Assembly (NCBI GenBank): GCA_026168455.1
Contig: CM047427.1
Span: forward strand, 61,519,249 to 61,583,248
DNA length: 64,000 bases
Source: Theocolax elegans
Lineage: Eukaryota; Arthropoda; Insecta; Hymenoptera; Cerocephalidae
Direction of reading: 5' to 3'
In this document: positions 24,501 through 37,659 of the stretch, piece after piece
Numbering within the stretch: the stretch's first letter is position 1
Layout of the letters: each line of letters begins with the position of its first letter
Made by a program: the position numbers and the translations under genes
Notes under the pieces: model-generated
The model's database searches: none
Seen by the model: the letters and a program-made list of their open reading frames with translations, nothing else
What the model was told of the DNA's origin: nothing

Positions 24501-27500
24501 TAAACATAAATCTAATTACTAAAAAAGAGGGGTTCCACCTTCCGGGAAACGTATTTCGTTGCAACTTTGAGAGCTGTTTTCTGGTAGCCAAATATGAAAG
24601 AATTCATATGAAATTCAGTCTCATAAGCTGTTTGATGAAAGTTATACGCAGTTAACGAAAAATTGTGAAAAATATGTGTTTAAGCTTAATTGCTAATAAC
24701 TCTGAAAAAATAGACGCACATACTTAAACTAAAATCCATTAAATAGTTGAGATCAAGTAGATATAGCTTAAAAAAAAGAAGCTCAAATATCTTAATTTAG
24801 ACAACAGTTATGGAAAAAATAAGAATTAGACGAAATATTTGCCTAAAATGTCTATCAAATTTTAATACTAAATTTTCGTTAAAATTTTATCTAATTCTTA
24901 TTTTTTCCATAACTTTTGTCCGAATTGAGATATTTGAGTTTGTTTTTTTTAAACCATGTCTACTTGATCTCAACTATTTAATGAATTTGAGTTTGAGCAA
25001 CTACGTCTATTTCTTTTCGAGCTATTGGCGATTAAGCTTAAACATATATTTTTTACAATTTTTCGTTAACTGCGTATAACTTTTGTCAAACAGCCTATAT
25101 GAGATTAAATTCCATATGAATTCTTTCAAATTTGGGTACCAGAAAACAGCTCTCAAAGTTACAACAAAATCTGTTTCCCGGAAGGTGGAACCCCTCTTTT
25201 TTAGTAATTAGATTTATGTTTAATTATTAATTAAATCTTACAAGGAGAGTACTTGACCTTCGAGAAACAGATCTTATCGTAAATTTGGTATATCTTTTGT
25301 AATGTAGAAATATAAAGAAAGCCAAATTATTGCTTGCTAATGAACACTTTTACGACAGTTTTTTTTATTATTATTTTAAAGTTGCTCTTTTTATGCGCCA
25401 AAGTTGGTGCTAATCAGTGACGAAGGTTATACGATTTCAAAGGTCGTCTACTTGGACTCTGCTTTCTTCTGGTTTTTGGTTTGGGTGCCTATCTCCATTT
25501 GTTTTGGAGTTGTAAGCGATCAAAGTGCAAGTAATTATCGTTGAAATTATTATTAGATGTCGAATAACTTTCATAAAAGTTGTCATTGGCAAGTAATAAC
25601 TTGTTAAGATAAGATCCGTTTCTCGGAGGTCAAAGTACTCCCCTTCTTTGTTTAATTGCCAAGTACAACGGTAATTAATAATTAAACATAAATCTAATTA
25701 CTAAAAAAGAGGGGTTCCACCTTCCGGGAAACGTATTTCGTTGCAACTTTGAGAGCTGTTTTCTGGTAGCCAAATATGAAAGAATTCATATGAAATTCAG
25801 TCTCATAAGCTGTTTGATGAAAGTTATACGCAGTTAACGAAAAATTGTGAAAAATATGTGTTTAAGCTTAATTGCTAATAACTCTGAAAAAATAGACGCA
25901 CATACTTAAACTAAAATCCATTAAATAGTTGAGATCAAGTAGATATAGCTTAAAAAAAAGAAGCTCAAATATCTTAATTTAGACAACAGTTATGGAAAAA
26001 ATAAGAATTAGACGAAATATTTGCCTAAAATGTCTATCAAATTTTAATACTAAATTTTCGTTAAAATTTTATCTAATTCTTATTTTTTCCATAACTTTTG
26101 TCCGAATTGAGATATTTGAGTTTGTTTTTTTTAAACCATGTCTACTTGATCTCAACTATTTAATGAATTTGAGTTTGAGCAACTACGTCTATTTCTTTTC
26201 GAGCTATTGGCGATTAAGCTTAAACATATATTTTTTACAATTAAGTTTAATTAATAATTAAAAAAGTAATTATTAATTAAATCTTACAAGGAGAGTACTT
26301 GACCTTCGAGAAACAGATCTTATCGTAAATTTGGTATATCTTTTGTAATGTAGAAATATAAAGAAAGCCAAATTATTGCTTGCTAATGAACACTTTTACG
26401 ACAGTTTTTTTTATTATTATTTTAAAGTTGCTCTTTTTATGCGCCAAAGTTGGTGCTAATCAGTGACGAAGGTTATACGATTTCAAAGGTCGTCTACTTG
26501 GACTCTGCTTTCTTCTGGTTTTTGGTTTGGGTGCCTATCTCCATTTGTTTTGGAGTTGTAAGCGATCAAAGTGCAAGTAATTATCGTTGAAATTATTATT
26601 AGATGTCGAATAACTTTCATAAAAGTTGTCATTGGCAAGTAATAACTTGTTAAGATAAGATCCGTTTCTCGGAGGTCAAAGTACTCCCCTTCTTTGTTTA
26701 ATTGCCAAGTACAACGGTAATTAATAATTAAACATAAATCTAATTACTAAAAAAGAGGGGTTCCACCTTCCGGGAAACGTATTTCGTTGCAACTTTGAGA
26801 GCTGTTTTCTGGTAGCCAAATATGAAAGAATTCATATGAAATTCAGTCTCATAAGCTGTTTGATGAAAGTTATACGCAGTTAACGAAAAATTGTGAAAAA
26901 TATGTGTTTAAGCTTAATTGCTAATAACTCTGAAAAAATAGACGCACATACTTAAACTAAAATCCATTAAATAGTTGAGATCAAGTAGATATAGCTTAAA
27001 AAAAGAAGCTCAAATATCTTAATTTAGACAACAGTTATGGAAAAAATAAGAATTAGACGAAATATTTGCCTAAATGTCTATCAAATTTTAATACTAAATT
27101 TTCGTTAAAATTTTATCTAATTCTTATTTTTTCCATAACTTTTGTCCGAATTGAGATATTTGAGTTTGTTTTTTTTTAAACCATGTCTACTTGATCTCAA
27201 CTATTTAATGAATTTGAGTTTGAGCAACTACGTCTATTTCTTTTCGAGCTATTGGCGATTAAGCTTAAACATATATTTTTTACAATTTTTCGTTAACTGC
27301 GTATAACTTTTGTCAAACAGCCTATATGAGATTAAATTCCATATGAATTCTTTCAAATTTGGGTACCAGAAAACAGCTCTCAAAGTTACAACAAAATCTG
27401 TTTCCCGGAAGGTGGAACCCCTCCTTGTAAGTATAAAAGTAATTATTAATTAAAAATACAAAGAATGAAAAGTTTTGCAACCCTGATTTGTTTAAACTTT

Positions 27501-30500
27501 AAAATTTCAAACCCTACTAGTATTACCGTCTTAATAAAAGTGCAGTTGTCAAAGCTAAACCATATCTGTATAAACCTGATGGCTGTAATTTTATTGCTCT
27601 CACAACAATTATATTGCAACATAGCCTTTTTTTACTCGATCAATATCGTTTAGCTTGCGTGTATAGTTTGCTTTCTATTTTCCGAATTTCGGAAAAGACT
27701 TTGATTATTTATCCTCCAAATTGTTTTTGATTTAAAGACAATTTTCGATTTTTAAGAAATTAATTTTTCAAAAGTTTTGATAATATTATTATTTTTTTTA
27801 ATTGGACCAAGTTTATTTTATTGAGAATAAAACTATCTATCTGCTTGATTTTGGATTGACAAATTATTTCTATTAGTTTTTTTGTTATTTAAGAATATGA
27901 TTTTCTTAAATATTTTGTCTAATCTGCTGAAAAAATTTATGATGAAGGAAGCTTCTAATGGCCATAAACTGTAAAAATTTAAAATAATTATATTTTTGCA
28001 ACAAAATGTTTTTAAAAATTTTAAAGAAGAATAAAAAAAAATAATATTTTATATGTAATTGATACCATCTAAAATTGTCTACGCCGGTTGATGAAAAATG
28101 CAATTTAGTTGTACGCAATTTTCTTATTATGAAGAAAATTAGCTATATAACTGTCAATCAGAAAATAATAATAATTTTTGAAATGTTATAACGTTTTGTT
28201 TACATAATTAAATGATACTGCACTGCCGTTCATATTTATTTGCTCACCCGAAGAAAAAATAACATAAAATTAATAATTATGTTACTAGGGAAGTATTCAG
28301 TATACTTTAAAATTTTTATTTTTTCATTAAGATGTTAGTGAGATAATAATTGTTGAAAAAATGTATATTTTTCTTTTAAACAGGTACAATTTTTATGCTA
28401 ATTATGAAAAAAAACCCTACGGCCCCTAATTCAAAAACTCATACAACAAGCTTTTAAGCTTTACTTTTAAATTTATTGTAGGAAGTTTTCCCACAAAAAT
28501 ATACAGACTTGAAAGTAGGTAAAAAATTTTCAATTTGTCGGAGCTATAGCCTCCATCAAAAGCCGCTCGATCTCTCGGTTTCGAATGGCGCTGTAGTCAG
28601 GTGTCGATTTCTACGATAAACGTACTTAAAACATAAATTATAAATTTTACAGCTACATAGAGCTGTTGAAAGATACTTTCCCCCCTAGCTATGACTAAAC
28701 TTAAGGTAATTCTAATATTACTCTTGGAAGCAAATGTTTATTTTTTTAAAGAAATGTGAAATACGTTGCGTGTAGCATTACGGCAGATATAGATTCATTG
28801 AATATGAGACGTATTTCACATTTCTTTAAAAAAATAAACATTTGCTTCCAAGAGTAATATTAGAATTACCTTAAGTTTAGTCATAGCTAGGGGGGAAAGT
28901 ATCTTTCAACAGCTCTATGTAGCTGTAAAATTTATAATTTATGTTTTAAGTACGTTTATCGTAGAAATCGACACCTGACTACAGCGCCATTCGAAACCGA
29001 GAGATCGAGCGGCTTTTGATGGAGGCTATAGCTCCGACATCCCCTTATAATGATTAATCGATGTAGCATTAAATGTATCTTAAAATACAAAATGAACCAC
29101 CGTAGGCTTTTGTAGCTTGAATACTTTCCTATAGTAATAAATCTTATAATTTTACATTTTTTTTTTGGGTGGGAAATAAATATGAACGACAGTGTATATT
29201 TGAGTAATATATTACGCATAGGATCGACATGTTAATTTGAGGAAGCTACGTGCCAATTAATTGGTAGCAGTTTTTAATATATAGATTGAATGTTTTTCAT
29301 TTTGATCGGTGTATATTCCATTGAACACCAATTTCTTCAATTAACAATTTTCGTAAATGAATGCACGTCTTCACTACTGTAGAACTTTGCGTTCATCGAT
29401 AAATTATAAGAAGTCATTTATTCGATGTTTTAATTGCGAGTTTTGAATATAATGTATAAAATAAATATGTCGAAAACTCATCCGCAAACATATATCATTA
29501 TCGAACAATGTTCTCTGCAGCGCAGACGACTTTGAGGACAATTCGCAAATGCGCGAAGGATTACCAGCTGCTTATCGAATTTTCGGGCTCCCAGTAACTT
29601 ATTTCTCTTCCAATGCCGGATTGCTGACAACCATAAAAAAAGTAATGGCATTAAATAATCCCAAGGTACACTTTCTTCCTTTTTGGTAAATAAATACATT
29701 ATTGATATTGATGATAACGAATAATAAGCTATTGTTTAATACATTTAGGCACTCGATATTTATATTGATTGCATGATGCGTCTTTACCAAGGTCAAAGTC
29801 AAGAACTTTATTGGAAAAATATTTTGGCGTGCCCGACGGTGAACGAATACATAGAATTGCTTGGTTACAGTAAGTACAGAACATATTTTTTTTTATAAAT
29901 ACACGAATTATAAATTTTGTGTTTAAAAAATTTTACTTTCAAAGCTTTAATGTTTTAGCGTTAAAAATATATTCAATCAATAATTTCCATTTCTTTTGTC
30001 ACGAACATCATCACATCTAATTTCTGTCAGAGGTTTGCGATCGCTCGGTCGGTTAGGGCGCTGTGCTCGTAATCTGGAGTTCCCAAGTTCGATTCGTGAC
30101 ACGGTACTTTAGCTCGAATAAGTAATTGATGTATCCCTCCCCCCTTTCAAACCAAAATATTCTCACTTCTCCTGAAATACGGAATTCATGTAGCAATATA
30201 CTCCCCAGAAAGGCTTCCGATCTCCACTTATACACTTAATCCGGGAAAGAAAAATGAAAAAACTAGCTTCTAAAATAATGACAAGTAGGTACAATATATA
30301 GTAATCCTTCAGAGTAGTATCATAATTCTTATAGTGGTTGTAAAATTGAAAATCCAGCATTACAAATGTTTCAAAATTAATTTTTTATAATTGTGTAATA
30401 AGATTTGTATTTTTAATAGCTTACAGGAGATTAGATTGATACTGAAAAAAGTGGAGATACTTTTCTACCACTCCAAGGTAACTGCATTAATTTTTTTGCA

Positions 30501-33500
30501 ATGATCATGCTAATAAATTTATTGTTATAAGGCAACAAATATACATTTCTATTAATATTTCGGGCATTTTTCCCAGATATTTTGATTGAAATTAATGATT
30601 TAGACATATTCTGGAAATTTATAGGCATTTTCTGACTGTAAAAAGACATCTTTTAGATAGTATTTGGTTTTCAGAGTCCGGAGCAGAATTGCTGATTTTC
30701 ACTATTTAAGGTTGTGACGGAAATCGTCACACAATCTTTTCGCGGCGAACAAAGCATTTAAAATCCTGCTAAATGTAAGTCGTCGGAGCCTTTGGTATGT
30801 CAAGGCCAACCGACGACATTTGTTTACGTCGATCAAAGTGTACAATTACGCGCGCAATGGTACGTAAGGATGAGAGCGCGAGTGTGTGTGTGTTCCCCAC
30901 TCTCATCCCTTTTTCGAAAATTAGGAGATACCTAGTTAGTACGTCCCGATCCGCCGCTCGAGGCGGACAAAAATATATCCGGTACCGATAGATAGTTTAC
31001 GGCTAATAAGGCGCGTGAGGCGCAGAGCCATCGGTCACCCGGAACATCCTCGTGAGTGAGCCGCGAGTGATCTGGTGTGTGTGTAAAGGACGGGAAGTTG
31101 TGAGTGAGTGCGGACGCGGTTCGCGAGGCACTCGCCGCGGCACAGGGCCGCCTTCCACCACCGCAGCCGACATCGTCCTCCGTTGCCCAGGAGGACAAAG
31201 GGCCACGGATCGGGTGGGCCATCCACGGGGCGCACCCCGGTAAGTCTAATTACATTACCGCGCGTTCCCCCCTTACCCCGAGTGTATGTGCGTGTGTACA
31301 TCGGGAGTGTATTTGGGTACGCCGGTACCCGAATAGCGGAGATCGGGGCAAAGTCAACCGCAGGCGAGGGTCTCGATCCGGTTGACTCCCGACACTTCCG
31401 CCCGCGCGAAACAATCATTGTCGCGGCACGAGGCCTGGATGGCCATCTTGTTAAATTAAAAGTAAATAAATGGTTTCTTTATTTTTATTTTAATTAATTG
31501 TGTTTATTGTGTTCTCCCCGCTCCCGCCGACATCCTTTAATTTTTTATAAATCGTGTCGAGGCAAGGAGGATTGCCCGAATCCTCCACACCGATCGTCCC
31601 AGCGAACTCGCGTTCCTGGCGACAGCCCGCAGTTCGAATAAATAAATAAATAATTGTGTGCGCGGTATTGGGCAACGCGGCCCAACGGTTTTTATTAATT
31701 ACATTAATTAATTAATTGAATCGGGTACGCGAATACCACGTCACAAGGTGTAAAAGGCTTACAAGAGTGTGACAGAATACATTTATGATTTCGAAAGTAT
31801 TTTTAATGAAAAATTAAGAAAATTTTATAAAAAAAACTCATTTTTATATTTATAGTGAAAAATGCATCCTCTGGGAGGTACAAATTCATGAAAATGGGCA
31901 TATAATGCAAAAAAGTGTTAAAATCTCTGTAACTTAAAATAATGGCCCCGAAAAAAATCTGAAAAAATTTTGGAGAACTACTGGACACCTCTAAAACATA
32001 TTCCCACAGTTATAGCAATATTGACTTTTTTCATCTTAGATTTCACAAAGAATCATATATATGTATATTATACGAAATTATACTAACAAGGAGAGGTCAC
32101 ACCCTCTGGAAAACGGATCCTTACCAAACTCTAGGATATAATTTCTACTATAAAATCATGCAGAAAGCCGGAGTTTTAGTGTCCAATGGCCATTTTTACG
32201 ATAGATATAAGCAAATAATGAAAAATCTCGCCGAAAAAACCCTTGAGTTTGAACGCTTATAACTCAGAAACAATTAAAGATGTACGTATAAACTAAATTT
32301 TAAAAAAAAGTTGAGGTCGAGTAGATACGTTTTGAAAAAAAGGAAGCTCAAATATTTTAATATGTTCAAAAGTTATGGGAGAAATAAGAATTAGACGAAA
32401 TTTTGGGCTAAAAAAATCATTAAATTGTAACTTTAAATTATCGATAAAAGTTTGGCTAATTCTTATTTCTCCCATAACTTTTGACCATATTAAAATATTT
32501 GAGCTTCCTTTTTATCAAAACGTATCTGCTCGACCTCAGCTTTCTTTCAAAATTTAGTTTATACGTACTGAGTTATAAGCCTTCAAACTCAACGGTTTTT
32601 TCGGCGATATTTTTCATTATTTGCTTATATCTATCGTAAAAATGGGCATTGGACACTAAAACTCCGGCTTTCTGCATGATTTTATAGTAGAAATTATATC
32701 CTAGAGTTTGGTAAGGATCCGTTTTCCAGAGGGTGTGACCTCTCCTTGTAAGTTTATATTTATTTTTTATATGTTCTTTTAACTTTATAATTTTAAAATT
32801 TAATTGAATAACAACGTAGAATATAATATAATACAACGGATTCCCTCGTTCTTGCCACGTGCCGCGCGTTAACGTGCGATCGAGCCCGCAGATATTTAAT
32901 TACAAAGGAGGATTTAGTTCACCAAGGCCTGGTAGGACTGTGACCCACGAATTTTAATCTTCCCTTGCCTCGTCGATTGGATGTATCGTCATTCCAGTAT
33001 TTCTTTCGGGATTTCTCCTTGTTATCGGCATCACCTTTCGTACGTTAACTTTCCGCCGGGGCTCAAAGGTAATGGGCTGTCAGTTTCTCACAAATTAATT
33101 AAGAAAAACTGAAATCTCGATACTCCCGAATGACTTTGACGATGACCGAAATCTAACTGACTGTGCGGCCCAAAAAAATACGCCGCGATGACCGCTGCCG
33201 AATCGCTCCTATTCTCTCATGGGTTCCCGAGTGCCACAAATAACCAGTTAAGTAGGGAACTTATTCCACCGTTGCTCAGCGCTGGCTACCCGGTCCGCCA
33301 GGGATATCTACTGCGGTTTCCCCTCCTTCTTGCTCTCCCGGAGTTGTTTGTTCACTTAATTCAGTGAACTCGACACGGTCACATAGTTCCCGAAAAAACA
33401 TTTTCGGACTAAATACTGTATTCCTGCCTTTGACAATATATTCTTGTCGCAAACGTATCTTTTGAACAGTTTTTGCTATTTAAACAAAGTAAAATTCAAA

Positions 33501-36500
33501 TAGAAGCTGTTAATGCTATTTTTTTATTCATAAATAATTAACGTAAAGTTCATTTTCCCTAAATTAAAAAAATAATTTCGAATATCTTTATCCCTAGGAG
33601 ATGTGGAATAAACCCCTTAGGTATGAGTCATCTTATTTGGACCAAAGAATCATATTCTACTGTCAATTGATTTTTGGAATAGCCTTAAAAATTATCAATT
33701 AAAAATTGGTTATATCTTTATGTTAATTTTTAATAAAATGTTACTCTTATTTTTTTTATCCTATTCTTTGACATTTTTTCGAGCAAACGTTCTCTTGATC
33801 CGTTTCATCTACTTTAGCGAATTAAAACGGTATTATACCTATAGAATGCCATACAATAAATGACCTGTTACATAATAAATAATGTTAGTTCAAATATATT
33901 TTAAGAAAAATATGAAAATATATTTGATTTCCTTTAAATTATACCACGCAGGGATCTCAAAACCCATTTAAATCATAATTATGGTTACTCTAATATTTTT
34001 GATTTGGCGTAACTTCCAGCACGAACCGCTGGATGGATTTTCTCAGTAGAAGGCTCAAAACATGTGTTTTTACGCTCTTTCTGAACCGAAACTATTTATA
34101 TAGTTGTAGTATTACTGACAATTCCTTTAGAAAGCTGAAAACTGTCGAAATTTACAAAATACAAAATTTTTTATTACATTTTATAATTTAACTAATACTT
34201 ATTTGTTTTTTTAATAATTATATATATATATATATATATATGAGATATTCCACGTGAAGTGTTCTGATCAAAATTTTAAAATGCACCAAATTTTGGGTAC
34301 ACATTGCAAATGTTTTAGGGAAGGATTGTTGGTTATTGTTGATATTTTTGAAGCATTTGATAGTATTCCATATAGTTTGGATAGGGGAAGATTTCGATAA
34401 GGAGTCTTCAATAAAAAATTTAAAGGAAGATTTTTTTATTTTTCTTAGTTGATTTTTAGTGTGAGTTTCTGTCTTAATTAGTGTTTTTAAAGTATTATGA
34501 GTGGGTTGATTTAAAAAGGTTTTGCTTGCTTTTAATCTATTATTAACGAGGTTTATACATGTGTCATTCCACCAGGGAGCTTTCTTGAGGCAAGTGGAAA
34601 AATTCTTTTTAGTTTCTATTGTAGAGTTTTTTTTATGTTATTTAATTCAAATTCAGTATCTGTGTGTATAAGAATATTTGTGTTATTTTGTCTTTTATTT
34701 TTATTAATTTTGTCAAGTTTTATAATGGTTGTTTTGGTTAGGTTTATGAGGGTGTTATATTTTTCTGTCAAATTTGGATTTGAATTACTTTTTAATCGAT
34801 CCATGTTATTATTCATAAAATTATTTAGTACTGTCGAATACATATTCCAGTTGATAGTTTTATGGTTTATTTTGTGAGAGGTAGTGAATTATTTGTCATA
34901 TTTTATGTTTATTTTGCGTTCTATGGGAAATGATTGCTTCCAATTTTATCTGGATATAATTGCCAGGAGGTATTATTTAATAGATTTGGAGATATTATAG
35001 TTAGGTCAAGGAGGGAAGATGTTGTTGAGAGTCGTTGTTTGATTGGAGAGTATTGGAAGAGCAAAAAGTATAAGTACCATCGTTTTTAATTATTAGATTA
35101 TGGTCTATTAAAGAAACAAATAGGTTTTCTCCCGTAGTGCAGGTTTTTCGTGATCCCCATGAGAGATGGTAAGCATTGAAGTCTCCTCCTATAAAAATTT
35201 GTTTGAAACCTATTAGCGAGTTTAACAGTTGATTCCATTTGTTGATAGATGTTATGGCAGTAGAAGGTTTGTATAGGGATAATATTAAGAGGGAGTTTTG
35301 TTTTATAGTTTTTGTTAAGTTGTTTGGAATGGAAATAGCTTGGGTTTCTACAGTGTTTTCTTCGTGGAATATTGAGGTTTCCTCTTTGAATGGGATATCG
35401 TTTTTTATGTAAATGGCTATACCTACGTATTGTCCATTTTTCCTGTCTTTTCTAATTAAATGAAAGTTATTTATTTTTACGTTTGTGTGATGATTAATTA
35501 ACCATGTTTCTGTGATGAGTATTATGTCATAATTGTTTGCTATATTTCTTAGGCTACTAACTTTAGTTAATAAACTATGGCAGTTTCATTGCAGTACTTT
35601 TATGTTTGACTTGTTATCCATTATTTATTTTTAAATTTTTGGATGTAGTTGTAATATGGTGACTTTTTAATTAATTTATATTAATAGTTTTGGGGATATT
35701 TTTATTTTTATGATTTTATTCATTTATTTGGAGAATATTTTAAAGTGTAAAGATTTAGGTTGTTGTTTAAGGGGAAGTATCCTTTTCTTGACTTTTTCCT
35801 GGTTGAGGATGTAAGCAGTTGTCAATTATATCGTTAAAATTGATCGATTTGTGTTTGTTATATTAGGTAAATTTTCGAGGGATATTGTAATAGGTTGATC
35901 TGCGACGCTACTTTTCACCGGCGTAATAATTGAAACAAAATTATGAACCGACGGAGGTTCCGTCGTAGCGACGTTCAAAATAGTTATATCGCCGATTTCT
36001 ATTTTATTGGGCGCCTGGCGATATCGATAATGGAATTAATCACTTGAAAAAAACTACTAAGCAATCCGGCAAATTCTCACCTCGACTCCGCGTCACAGAG
36101 GGAATCCCGACAGCTGGCCATCTCGGAACCGGCGGCGTTTACAGTAAAGGAAAATAATTAATCGAAATTCACAAATTCAACATCTTTAACCGAAACACTA
36201 ATTTATTCAAATTTCAAAATGAAATGCCTTATAATTTCCGGCACCGACACAATAAGCAACACGATTTGTGACCGACTCACACACGTGCACGCTGTCACAC
36301 TCAGATTCCGTCCGGCGGGTATAAAAATATATAATCTTGTAAAATACAATGTTTAGTAGTCTATTTTATTTATTTATTTACGCGAAGTCTGTCTTTGCGT
36401 TTACGTCTTTGAATTCGATTATAGGGCAATACATTTACTAAACACCGAAACAGAAAAAAAAGAACGGTATCACCGGATGCTTTATCGCCCGTTGTCCTTC

Positions 36501-37381
36501 TAAAAGCTCTCGCCTATCTGTACGTGGCGATGAGGAGTAAATAATGATCTGGAAACGGCCTTTGCCTCTTGATCAAGGTGTCTTGAATATATCTTCTGAG
36601 GAATCGTTCACTTCACTCCTCACCAACGGCCCAATTGGGCTTTCGCTGACACGCCGCGCTCGTTGATATATAAATATATTTCAATGACGGTCATCGTTTA
36701 TAATCGGAAACGACTAGTCGCAACAGCCGGCTAACGCCGTCTAATCTCAACGATTTTGGCACACTCAAATGGTTTGCGTGAATTCGGATTTTACCCCCAT
36801 TACCTATACATTCATACGTAGACTAATTCTATCTTGTAAAGACGAAAGGTTCGTTACAATCTTAATATTAATAATAATTCGGCCGCCCGTCGAGCTAACC
36901 GTAAATTACTCGCCTAATTAATTTTCCTCAACTACAATCCAACTCTATACTCAAACCTCGACTTCAAAACCCCAACTCTACTTTACTCTACTCGACTCTA
37001 CAAAAAAATGGCTACTTTGCCTCAACTCTTACCTATTATTAAGCTAATAAACCCTCGCGAAACTTTGACTGTTTTACTGGACGATCAGGTAGCGAATCCT
37101 CGAGACCGGCTTATTCATCCGGCTCGCGGCGTGGATTGATCCTCCCAAATTAAAGTTTTTCCTCCCCACTCTATCGCTATCCTTCTCTATCTTATATATA
37201 CTCCTTATCTACCGGCGTTGATTAGCAATACATTTGAGATATTGTACAAATAAATAAAAATAAACATTGAATAAAAATCCTTAAAACTACGCAACAAAAA
37301 TAAAATATATATATACAAACATAATAAAATTAAAATTTGATAGGAATGAGAATGAGAGATAGAGAGAGAGAGAGAGAGAAT

Positions 37382-37436
<55 letters not shown>

Positions 37437-37625
37437 AGAGAGAGAGACAGAGAATGAGAGATAGAGAGCGAGAGAGAGAATGAGGAAGAGACTGATAGAG
37501 TGCAAGTTATCAATTGACAGAAGAAGGTTTAAAACGTGTAATGAACGAAAAATTGCTGAAATGAGTTTTTGGTATGAGATCTTACCTGGGATTGGATTTG
37601 AGATCTCCAGTGAGATTTTTTAATG

Positions 37626-37659
<34 letters not shown>

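Larger units (their letters stand above)
24017..27430. repeat. Tandem triplication of a composite of two hairpin elements (X and Y)
   Basis: Unit A (24017-25226), unit B (25227-26241) and unit C (26242-27430) are almost identical over more than 1 kb. Each holds hairpin X then hairpin Y. In unit B, Y is cut at 26241 and the sequence jumps to the AAGTTTAATTAATAATTAAA start seen at 24017. That break is the duplication junction. High identity suggests a recent event, or an assembly artefact. Confidence 0.8.
14437..29520 (+). other. Intron 2 of the GGPPS-like gene
   Basis: 15,084 bp, made mostly of hairpin and foldback elements listed separately. Stretches 14440-15540 and 27430-28160 are AT-rich with nothing I can assign. 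Confidence 0.7.

Noticed and set aside
24810..26261. Conserved 89-residue open frames starting MEKIRIRRN
   Set aside because: They lie in hairpin arms repeated by the triplication; the similarity between copies is explained by duplication, and the reverse arm has mirrored sequence. No coding signal beyond that.
31003..31497. Arg/Pro-rich proteins on both strands at 31.0-31.5 kb
   Set aside because: They lie in the solo LTR and overlap on both strands; GC-rich composition alone gives such frames.
37205..37513. Ser/Leu-rich 102-residue frame on the - strand
   Set aside because: Product of the (GA)n microsatellite.
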